Below are positions 5,401 through 11,591 of a stretch of DNA of 11,591 nucleotides, one piece after another. The DNA comes from Actinomycetota bacterium (lineage in GTDB: Bacteria; Actinomycetota; Thermoleophilia; UBA2241): the NCBI GenBank assembly GCA_003132645.1, contig PKYM01000133.1:1-11591 (forward strand), in the 5' to 3' direction. The notes beneath the pieces were generated by a model. It made no database searches and had not been told where the DNA came from. It saw nothing but the letters and a program-made list of their open reading frames with translations. Numbering within the stretch: position 1 is the stretch's first letter; every line of letters begins with the position of its first letter. The position numbers and the translations under genes are program-made.

Positions 5401-6777
5401 TCAGGAGCCGCGCGCCGCGCGCATCGCGGCGATGAAGCGCCCGGCCATGCCGGGCGAGGCCGCGAAGCTCGCGAACAGGGTGGTCGCCAGGCAGCGCCCG
5501 ACGACGAATCCCTCGGTGCGACTGGTGCCGTCGGGCATGGCGATCTGGTAGGCGGACACGTCCTGCTCGAGCACCAGGAACTCGAGGTCGAACAGCTCGT
5601 GCATGACGACCTGCCCGGAGTCGTAGGGATTGGCCCGGGTGGCTTCGGCGGGCACGTAGCGCGGCCGGTCGTACCACTCGAGCAGCTCCGCCTCGGCCGG
5701 CACGAGGCCGAGCAGGTCGTGACTGCGGCCACGGCTGTCCGCCAGGCGCTGGAGCATGAGCAGTGCGCCGCCACCGAGAGCGAGGATGGGCAGGCCCGCG
5801 GCGGCGGCGGCGCGCAGCTCCTGGAGCAGCAAGGCGTTGTCGCAGAAGGTGTCGATGGCCTGCTCGTCGAGCGTGCCGCAGAAAAGCAGGCCATCGCAGG
5901 GTTCGGGCAGCTCGCGGTCGCGGGCAATGTTCAGCGGCACAAGGTTGACACCCATCGCCTGCAGGACATCGACGTTCTCGAGCATGACCGGCTGCAGCGG
6001 CGACCCCCAGGCGACCGCCACCACGAGATCGGTCGCCGAAGTCTCGGCCAGCAACAGACGGCGCGGCGCGGCCGGCAGAAAGCCGCGCCGGGCCGATACC
6101 GCGGCGATCTCGTCGAGCTGAAGGTAGGTGCTGGCTTCGCGGCTGAGCTGCGCCAGGTCGGCTTCGGGGGCCCGCTTGCCCAGCGTGCGCATGGATCGGC
6201 TCGTGCCGGCGTATTGGCGCAGGAACTGCTCGGTGAGCTGCGGCGGGATGTGCCCCAGCAGGGGCAGACCGACATCGCGCCGCAGGGCTTCCTGGAGCTC
6301 CGCGCCGGCGCCCGAGTCGTCGCCGCCGACCAGCACCACGCCGCCGATCTCGAGCTTGCTCGCCAGGGCCCGCGTGCCGTAGACGGCGGCCGCGGCGCTG
6401 GCCCCTCTGCCGCGAGCATCGAGCACCAGCACGACCGGCGCGTCGACGCGGCGCGCCAGATCGACGGCCCGCGAACCGTTGACGCCCTCCCAGCTATCGA
6501 GCAGCGGCCGCACCGCGATGACCAGCGCGAGATCCATGTGCTCGCTCCACTGATCGAACAGCTCGTCAGCCACCGGAGCGGAGTACAGGGCCGGATCGAG
6601 CGCCCGCGGCGCCCGCGCGGCGACGTCGTAGGTGAGACGCCAGAGGGGCAGGTCGAAGCCCAGCAGGATGGCGCGCGTGGTGCGCTGCTCGCCGAAGCCG
6701 GCCAGCAGCGCAGCGGCCACGAGATCGAGCGCGGGGCCCGGTTCGACTCCGGCCAGGATGAGGCGCGGGATGGACAC
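5401..6777 (-). CDS. CobB/CbiA-like cobyrinate a,c-diamide synthase homologue, probably non-catalytic
   Basis: This is a 458-residue protein with the full two-domain plan of CobB/CbiA: an N-terminal P-loop amidoligase-like domain (about 1-230) and a C-terminal class I glutamine-amidotransferase-like domain (about 245-458). Matching landmarks include IPRLILAG at the start, DLARRVDAPVVLVLDARG, LPLLGHIPP, RDRELPE and the C-terminal EGFVVGRCLATTLFASFAASP. Every catalytic signature is altered. The Walker A position reads AGVEPGPALDL with no Gly-Lys-Thr. The aspartates of the DYxDxG-like segment are absent. The nucleophile loop ECGGLMY reads ALGGGAL, with Gly335 where Cys belongs. The C-terminal HLH histidines are Phe and Ser. 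A structural, scaffold or sensor role is likelier than amidation. GTG 6777 is chosen because GAGGAAA (6785-6791) lies 7 nt upstream and the family fold begins there. A GTG at 6837 is less likely. Confidence 0.75.
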   Translation of the reverse strand: MSIPRLILAGVEPGPALDLVAAALLAGFGEQRTTRAILLGFDLPLWRLTYDVAARAPRALDPALYSAPVADELFDQWSEHMDLALVIAVRPLLDSWEGVNGSRAVDLARRVDAPVVLVLDARGRGASAAAAVYGTRALASKLEIGGVVLVGGDDSGAGAELQEALRRDVGLPLLGHIPPQLTEQFLRQYAGTSRSMRTLGKRAPEADLAQLSREASTYLQLDEIAAVSARRGFLPAAPRRLLLAETSATDLVVAVAWGSPLQPVMLENVDVLQAMGVNLVPLNIARDRELPEPCDGLLFCGTLDEQAIDTFCDNALLLQELRAAAAAGLPILALGGGALLMLQRLADSRGRSHDLLGLVPAEAELLEWYDRPRYVPAEATRANPYDSGQVVMHELFDLEFLVLEQDVSAYQIAMPDGTSRTEGFVVGRCLATTLFASFAASPGMAGRFIAAMRAARGS

Positions 6778-6845
6778 TGCTTCGTTTCCTCGATTCTCCC
6801 CCGCCACGCCGGACGCCGCCCGGCCTAACGCGCACACACGTTGGG

Positions 6846-6851
6846 ATTCTA
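6846..6851 (-). promoter_or_regulatory. Candidate -10 box for the CobB-like gene
   Basis: On the minus strand TAGAAT matches the -10 consensus at five of six positions and lies 69 bp before GTG 6777. No good -35 hexamer is seen at 16-18 bp, so the call is weak. It shares the short intergenic region with the divergent histidine kinase gene. Confidence 0.3.
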
Positions 6852-6922
6852 GTGCTTCCGCGCCGTGAGGCGCTTTCCTTCCGCCCGCGGCGCGCGGCCG
6901 ATCTCTAATCCATCGGCCCCGG

Positions 6923-8818
6923 ATGTCGACATTAGACTACGCGACTCGAAAACGAAGAACCGGCGGGAGGCACACCACGGGCAGACAGCTCAGAGAAGTC
7001 ATGACGGCGCGCATCATCTTCGGTGTGGCGCTGTTCATCGCCGGGATCGCCTTTCACCTGCTCAGCGAGAGCTTCATGTCGCTGCCACTGCTGGTGGTCG
7101 TGGTGGTGTTCGTCTGCGCCAACGTGCCGTTTCTGTACCTCAGCCACCGGGGTCGCGAGAGCCAGGTGAGCGTCGCCATGGTGATCGTCGACACGGCGCT
7201 GATCACGGTTGCCGTCGTCTTCACCGGCGGCGTGCTGAGCTCGATGGCGATCTTCTACATCTGGCCGATCGTCTCGGCCAGCCTGCTGCTGCCGCCCTGG
7301 GCCTCGTACATCACCGCCGCCGCGTCGAGCAGCCTCTACATCGTCGTCTGGGTGCTGCAGACCGGGGCGGTGGCGCCGTTCATGAACGACTCGACGATCA
7401 AGCCCCCGGTCATGCCCGCCAACTGGTCCGCCCAGACGGTCGGCATCCGGGTGACCGCGTTCCTGCTGATCGCGCTGCTCACCGGCTTCATCGCCCAGGC
7501 TTTGACCAAGAGCAACGCGCAGCTTCGTGTCGCGAAACTGCGCGCCGAAGGCCAGCTCGACCGCATGAAGGCCGTCAACGAACAGCTGCGGGCGATCGAA
7601 GAGTCGAGTCACGTGTTCATGGCCCACACCGACGTCGAAGGTCTGATGCCCGACTCGCTCGCCAAGCTCTGCGGTCTCATGCGGATCGCCAGCGGCTTCG
7701 TGCTGGTCCGCAACGACAGCACGATCGAAGACCGGCTCGTCGCCTGCCAGGGGCCCGTCACCGTCGAGCTCATCGAGCGGCTGAAGGAGGTCGGGCTCAT
7801 CCGGATCCACCCCGTCGGCCCGCCCCACGTGGCGACGGTCGACGACGGCACGCAGTCCGCCCACGTCCTGAAGCTCATCGAAAAGGACGGCTTTCGCGAC
7901 ATCGTCCTGGTGCCGCTGACGGCCAAGGACCGACACCTCGGTCTGCTGTGTTTCCTGAGTCGCCCGGGCGAGCCCGTACGCGACACCAAGCTCACGGCGC
8001 TCGCCTCGCTGTCGAGCCAGCTCGCCGTCGCGCTGCGCAACATCCAGTACAACGAGGAGCTCGCCCAGAAGAACGAGGAGCTCACCCACCTGGATCAGCT
8101 CAAGAGCGACTTCATGGCCACGATGAGCCACGAGCTGCGCACACCGCTGACCTCGGTGATCGGCTACAGCGACATGCTCCTCTCGGGGGTGACCGGCGAG
8201 TTGAACGAGCGCCAGACCAACTTCGTGAGCAGCATCCTGAAGAACGGTGAGGCACTGCTGAACCTGATCAACGACGTGCTCGACCTGACCAAGATCGAAG
8301 CCGGTCGACTGGAGCTCAACCTCGAGGCCGTCGACCTGCGCTCGGCGCTGCTTGGCGTGCTGCCCGTCGTCAAACCGCGGGCGGCCGACAAGCGCATCAA
8401 GATCTCGACCTACCTGCCCACCGACGTGGCGCCCGTCATCGCCGATCCCGCCAAGTTCAACCAGGTGTTGCTCAACCTCCTGACCAACGCAATCAAGTAC
8501 ACTCACGAGAACGGCAACGTGAGCGTCGAAGCGCGTAGCCAGGACGGCTTCATCGAGATCTGGGTGACAGACACCGGCATCGGCATCGGCCAGGAAGATA
8601 TCGACCGCATCTTCCAGCGTTTCACGCAGGTCGACTCGTCGGCCAGCCGCACGCAGGGCGGCACAGGTCTCGGCTTGGCCATCACGAAGGAGTTGGTCGA
8701 GCTGCACGGAGGCCAGATCCGGGTACAAAGCAAGGTCGGCAAGGGTTCCAGCTTCATCTTTACCATGCCGATATCACACGAGCCGGCCGACCACTTGGCT
8801 GCCGGCAAGATCAGTTAG
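6923..8818 (+). CDS. Membrane sensor histidine kinase with GAF domain
   Basis: This is a 631-residue kinase. About six transmembrane helices span residues 28-195, with only short loops outside, so the signal is probably sensed in or at the membrane. A coiled-coil linker (about 200-230) leads to a GAF domain (about 230-375). A second short coiled coil follows, then HisKA with the H-box FMATMSHELRTPLTS (phosphoacceptor His403) and HATPase_c with the N-box NLLTNAIKYT (Asn522), the G1 box DTGIGIG (Asp550), the F-box FQRF and the G2 box GGTGLGLAITK. All catalytic motifs are intact. It should autophosphorylate and pass phosphate to the receiver encoded 12 bp downstream. ATG 6923 has no Shine-Dalgarno, though TCTAAT (6904-6909) could be a -10 box for a very short leader. 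ATG 7001, just before the first helix, is an alternative start. The signal is unknown. Confidence 0.93.
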   Translation: MSTLDYATRKRRTGGRHTTGRQLREVMTARIIFGVALFIAGIAFHLLSESFMSLPLLVVVVVFVCANVPFLYLSHRGRESQVSVAMVIVDTALITVAVVFTGGVLSSMAIFYIWPIVSASLLLPPWASYITAAASSSLYIVVWVLQTGAVAPFMNDSTIKPPVMPANWSAQTVGIRVTAFLLIALLTGFIAQALTKSNAQLRVAKLRAEGQLDRMKAVNEQLRAIEESSHVFMAHTDVEGLMPDSLAKLCGLMRIASGFVLVRNDSTIEDRLVACQGPVTVELIERLKEVGLIRIHPVGPPHVATVDDGTQSAHVLKLIEKDGFRDIVLVPLTAKDRHLGLLCFLSRPGEPVRDTKLTALASLSSQLAVALRNIQYNEELAQKNEELTHLDQLKSDFMATMSHELRTPLTSVIGYSDMLLSGVTGELNERQTNFVSSILKNGEALLNLINDVLDLTKIEAGRLELNLEAVDLRSALLGVLPVVKPRAADKRIKISTYLPTDVAPVIADPAKFNQVLLNLLTNAIKYTHENGNVSVEARSQDGFIEIWVTDTGIGIGQEDIDRIFQRFTQVDSSASRTQGGTGLGLAITKELVELHGGQIRVQSKVGKGSSFIFTMPISHEPADHLAAGKIS

Positions 8819-8830
8819 GACGGGAGATCC

Positions 8831-9193
8831 ATGGCGAAGTCGATCGTCGTCGCTGATGACGACCCCGATATCCTGAGCATCGTCGCGATGTCTCTCGAGA
8901 CTCAGGGCTACGATGTCTACAAGGCGGCCAACGGGCGCGAGGCCGTCGACCTCGTCCGCGACCACCACCCCGATCTCATCATCCTCGACATGATGATGCC
9001 GGTGATGAGCGGCTACGAAGCGATCGCCGAGCTCAAAGCCGACGACTCGACGAGGGGCATACCCATCATCGGCCTCTCAGCCAAGGCGATGGCCACCGAC
9101 ATGGAACGGGCCACCGACGTAGGCATCGACGGCTATATCACCAAGCCCTTCCGCATCGCCCAGGTGCTCTCCGTCATCGAGGGCTACCTCTGA
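8831..9193 (+). CDS. Single-domain response regulator (CheY-like receiver)
   Basis: This is a 120-residue stand-alone receiver domain with no output domain. The acidic pocket is Asp9-Asp10-Asp11. The phosphoacceptor is Asp53 in IILDMMMPVMSG. The switch residue is Ser83 (GLSAKA), and Lys105 sits in the cis-peptide motif TKPF. All phosphotransfer residues are intact. ATG 8831 follows a GGGAG ribosome-binding site and lies 12 bp after the kinase stop, so the two are one operon and very likely cognate. Without an output domain it must act by binding a partner or by passing phosphate on in a relay. The downstream cyclase gene is a candidate partner. Confidence 0.93.
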   Translation: MAKSIVVADDDPDILSIVAMSLETQGYDVYKAANGREAVDLVRDHHPDLIILDMMMPVMSGYEAIAELKADDSTRGIPIIGLSAKAMATDMERATDVGIDGYITKPFRIAQVLSVIEGYL

Positions 9194-9336
9194 GTCACCC
9201 CCTGGCGTCGCGGGGCGGTCAGACCGGCGCCCTCGGCGCGCACGTTTCGACTCATCCCCGCCCGTGAACTGCCGATAACGTTCGGTAGCCGACGGCGGCG
9301 TTCCAACGAGCGTCCGACAAGGCCGCTGAACCCGCG

Positions 9337-9342
9337 AAGGAG
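9337..9342 (+). promoter_or_regulatory. Strong Shine-Dalgarno placed before an ACG codon
   Basis: AAGGAG is the best ribosome-binding sequence in front of the diguanylate cyclase. It sits 6 nt before ACG 9349, which is in frame with the gene. The first conventional start, GTG 9379, is 36 nt away with only a weak GAGAG nearby. Either translation begins at the ACG (10 extra residues) or at the GTG. Confidence 0.4.
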
Positions 9343-9378
9343 ACTCCCACGAGCGACCCGAACGAGAGCCGTTCCCAC

Positions 9379-10746
9379 GTGAGCATCGAGGTCAAGACCA
9401 CCGGCATGATCGTCGTGATCTTCCTCGTGCTGGTCGCGATCTTCTCGCGCCTGCTCGACCGCGCTCAGATCCTTCAGCTGGGCGTGGCCCTGACGGGGGC
9501 TTTCGCGCTCGTCGTGGCGGTGCTCGACATCTGGGTCTACCGGCCGGTCAACTCTCTGATCCGCCGCTCGCGGCGGCGGCTGGGCAGCCGTTACGAACAC
9601 GACGACCCGCGCCACCGCGATGAGATAGTCGAGCTCGACTTCCTGATCAACACCATCATCCGCACCTTCACCGAGGTGCGGACCCACGAGGTGCGCACGG
9701 AGCGTGCCGAAAGCGACCTCATCCGCCTGCAGGCGTTCAACCGCCAGCTCGTCGAGGTCGGCGACATCGGCCAGGAGATCAACGCCGCCCTGCCCTACCG
9801 CGAGACGGTCGAGCGGATCCTGGCGCGCGCCAAGACCTTCCTGCGGGCCGACTTCGTGGCGCTCATCTCGCTGGAGCCCAACACGCGAGCCTTCGACGTC
9901 GAGGGGGCGCTCGGCGTGCAGGCTCCCTCGATCGACGCCGACTGCTGCCTGTACACGACCGACTGCCCGGTGCGCTCGGCGATCGACGACCACAAGGTCG
10001 TGCGTTCGGCCAACCACACCTGCACCCTGTTTCCCCAGACCATGAAGAGCCAGCTCATCGTGCCCTTCGAGGTCGACCCGCTGGGCGAGATGGCGCTGCT
10101 GGCCACTTCGACCACGAGCGAGCACTTCGACGAGATCGCCACCAACGTGCTCTCGACGCTGCAGGGCCACGTGCACGGCGCCCTGTCGAACGCCCGCAAG
10201 TACGACAGCATCCGCCGTCAGGTGGTCACCGACCACCTGACCCGCCTCTACAACCGCCGCTTCTTCATGAACCGCGCCGACGAGGAGCTCTCGCGCAGCC
10301 TGCGCAACCAGCAGCCGCTCTCACTCGTGATCCTGGACATCGACCACTTCAAGCACTTCAACGACGCGTACGGGCACGCCACCGGCGACCGGGTCCTGCA
10401 GGTCGTGGCGTCGGTCATGCAGCAGCACGTGCGCAAGTCGGACATCTGTTCGCGCCACGGTGGCGAGGAGTTCGGCATGCTGCTGCCCAACACCCCCGGC
10501 GACAACGCCAGCTTCATGGCCAACCGCCTGCGGCGCACGCTGGCCGAGACCCGCTACACCGGCCTCGGGCTGCCGAGTGACGTGAACATCACGATCAGCA
10601 TGGGCGTGGCCACCTGCCCGCGCGACGCGACCACCGTCGCCGAGCTCTTCGAGCTCGCCGACAAGGCCCTCTACCAGGCCAAGGCGGGCGGCCGCGACCG
10701 CGTGATCCAGTACGGCCTCGAGGTGCAGCCGGCCTTCTACGACTGA
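9379..10746 (+). CDS. Membrane-anchored GAF-GGDEF diguanylate cyclase
   Basis: This is a 455-residue protein (465 if ACG 9349 is the start). Two transmembrane helices (about 8-24 and 30-52) are followed by a basic stretch and a helical HAMP-like or coiled-coil linker (about 60-125). A GAF domain (about 130-275) and a GGDEF domain (about 285-450) follow. The active site reads GGEEF at residues 361-365. The inhibitory I-site RxxD is present as RKSD (352-355), five residues before it. The DHLTRLYNRRFF start and LDIDHFKHFNDAYGHATGD segment are intact. It should therefore synthesize c-di-GMP from two GTP and be product-inhibited. The GAF domain carries Cys189, Cys190, Cys196, His213 and Cys215, an unusual cluster. 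There is no EAL domain. It lies 185 bp after the receiver gene and may be separately expressed. Confidence 0.92.
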   Translation: MSIEVKTTGMIVVIFLVLVAIFSRLLDRAQILQLGVALTGAFALVVAVLDIWVYRPVNSLIRRSRRRLGSRYEHDDPRHRDEIVELDFLINTIIRTFTEVRTHEVRTERAESDLIRLQAFNRQLVEVGDIGQEINAALPYRETVERILARAKTFLRADFVALISLEPNTRAFDVEGALGVQAPSIDADCCLYTTDCPVRSAIDDHKVVRSANHTCTLFPQTMKSQLIVPFEVDPLGEMALLATSTTSEHFDEIATNVLSTLQGHVHGALSNARKYDSIRRQVVTDHLTRLYNRRFFMNRADEELSRSLRNQQPLSLVILDIDHFKHFNDAYGHATGDRVLQVVASVMQQHVRKSDICSRHGGEEFGMLLPNTPGDNASFMANRLRRTLAETRYTGLGLPSDVNITISMGVATCPRDATTVAELFELADKALYQAKAGGRDRVIQYGLEVQPAFYD

Positions 10747-10800
10747 CGGAGCTTCTCTCGGGCAGCGCCTGAGCCTCCGGCAAAAAGCCCGCGGCAGTCG

Positions 10801-11591
10801 TCAGTCGTCTGAGTCGAGTCCCATTCCGCGACGGATCAGCGCCGGCGTCGTAGCGCCCCACTCGAGCAGCTCGTCGTGGAAGGCCTTCAGTGACGGTGAG
10901 CGCCGCCGGGCGTAGTCGGAGGCGAGCGCCATAATCTCGCGCTTGCCGATCAGGTAGGCCATCGGATAGCCCGGGACGCCGACATACCAGCGCACTTCGA
11001 GTTCGGCCTTGGAGCGCTCGAGGTGAGCCTCGCGCGACAGGTACTCGACGGCCTCCTCGAAGCTCATGAGGCCGAGGTGCAGCTCCATGTCGATGACCAC
11101 GCGGCAGGCCCTCCAGAGCTGGTCGTTCAACCGCATGAGACGTACGCCGGGGCCGGTGAGAAAGCCCTGCGCCTCCATCATCTCCTCGCAGTAGAAGGCC
11201 CAGCCTTCGATCAGCAGCGTACCGCCATCGGGGATGAAGGCCACCCGGCGCGCCAGGGTCGAAGCGCGGTTGGCGCGGCCGAACTGCGTGTGGTGGCCGG
11301 GGAAGGCTTCGTGCACGCCGACGGTCGGCATCGAGGCGAAAGGGTGTCCGGCAAGGGCGCGGGCGAGCTGCTCGTCGGGCAGATCGGCACTGGGAACCGT
11401 CACCCAGTAGAAACCGCGCTGCAGACGGTCGTAGGGGCCGGCGCCTTCGTAGGCCGCGAACGGCAGGGAGCCGCACAGGGCGGGCGGTGTGGCCTCGACC
11501 ACGAGCTGCTCTCCGGGCGCCAGCGTGACGAGGTCGTGGGCCACGACGTAGTCGCGCGCCGCGGCAAGCGCCTCGCGGTAGCTCGTCAGCA
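10801..11591 (-). CDS. DUF885 family metallopeptidase-like protein, C-terminal part
   Basis: The frame is open to the right edge of the window, so only the last 262 or so residues are seen and the true start lies outside. The fragment holds GVHEAFPGHHTQ (motif encoded at 11290-11313), an HExxPGHH zinc-binding signature. Further on come IEGWAFYCEEMM, a likely third-ligand glutamate region, and the C-terminal WYVGVPGYPMAYLIGK typical of DUF885. Family members are usually 550-600 residues and are predicted metal-dependent peptidases of uncertain substrate. The internal GTG at 11544 is not taken as the start because homology-like sequence (SYREALAAARDYVVAHD) continues upstream without a stop. It converges on the cyclase gene with 54 bp between them. 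Confidence 0.85.
   Translation of the reverse strand, partial: LTSYREALAAARDYVVAHDLVTLAPGEQLVVEATPPALCGSLPFAAYEGAGPYDRLQRGFYWVTVPSADLPDEQLARALAGHPFASMPTVGVHEAFPGHHTQFGRANRASTLARRVAFIPDGGTLLIEGWAFYCEEMMEAQGFLTGPGVRLMRLNDQLWRACRVVIDMELHLGLMSFEEAVEYLSREAHLERSKAELEVRWYVGVPGYPMAYLIGKREIMALASDYARRRSPSLKAFHDELLEWGATTPALIRRGMGLDSDD

Noticed and set aside
5341..6828. 495-codon plus-strand open frame opposite the CobB-like gene
   Set aside because: It is an antisense shadow in G+C-rich DNA with His/Arg/Gln-rich low-complexity translation, whereas the minus strand shows clear family similarity.
6932..8728. 598-codon minus-strand open frame opposite the histidine kinase
   Set aside because: The plus strand carries all kinase boxes. 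The antisense translation is Asp/Val/His-rich without recognizable domains.
9194..9336. Possible terminator or promoter elements after the receiver gene
   Set aside because: Only short G+C-rich inverted repeats (such as CGGTC-A-GACCG at 9216-9226) are present, without a T-tract or a convincing -35/-10 pair. Separate transcription of the cyclase remains open.
10747..10800. Possible bidirectional terminator (GGCAAAAAGCCC) between the convergent cyclase and DUF885 genes
   Set aside because: The paired arms are too short or separated by long loops, and no stem directly precedes the A/T tract in either direction.

Overview
The window is G+C-rich DNA with ATG, GTG and TTG starts. Two genes have a TG-extended -10 box ending 6-7 bp before the ATG, which implies leaderless transcripts. 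The gene content is an actinobacterial-looking mix: a CcdA-type transporter, a FmdB zinc ribbon, an Rrf2 iron-sulfur regulator, an actinobacterial-type nicotinate phosphoribosyltransferase, a DUF885 protein, and histidine kinase, receiver and GGDEF genes. A deep-branching actinobacterium (for example Thermoleophilia-like) is my best guess. This is inference, because no rRNA or other marker gene is present.

Layout. 5-721 (-) encodes a CcdA-like membrane protein. After a gap of about 265 bp holding a promoter and a C-tract/G-tract palindrome come a small zinc-ribbon protein (987-1187, +) and galE (1261-2256, +). From 2257 to 2949 there is no credible gene. This stretch holds a cluster of about 72-bp tandem repeats and palindromic hairpin elements. 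An Rrf2/IscR-type regulator (2950-3375, -) follows, with a clear promoter and a perfect 17-bp palindrome at its predicted transcription start. It diverges from a membrane-anchored TPR protein (3598-4215, +). Next come nicotinate phosphoribosyltransferase (4232-5332, -) and a CobB/CbiA-like protein (5401-6777, -) that has lost every catalytic signature of its family. The right part is a signalling block on the plus strand: a membrane GAF histidine kinase (6923-8818), a single-domain receiver 12 bp downstream (8831-9193), and a membrane GAF-GGDEF diguanylate cyclase (9379-10746). A DUF885 metallopeptidase-like gene (10801-11591, -) runs off the right edge.

How the genes may work together. The kinase and receiver are almost certainly one operon. 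With the adjacent cyclase they form a plausible phosphorelay and c-di-GMP unit. The nicotinate enzyme makes NaMN, which is used for NAD and is also the phosphoribosyl donor for the cobalamin lower ligand. This gives a speculative link to its CobB-like neighbour.

The items most worth a second look are the CobB/CbiA pseudoenzyme, the repeat and palindrome cluster at 2357-2925, and the operator-like palindromes at 948-961 and 3400-3416. I see no CRISPR array, tRNA, rRNA, transposase, phage gene or obvious defence system.
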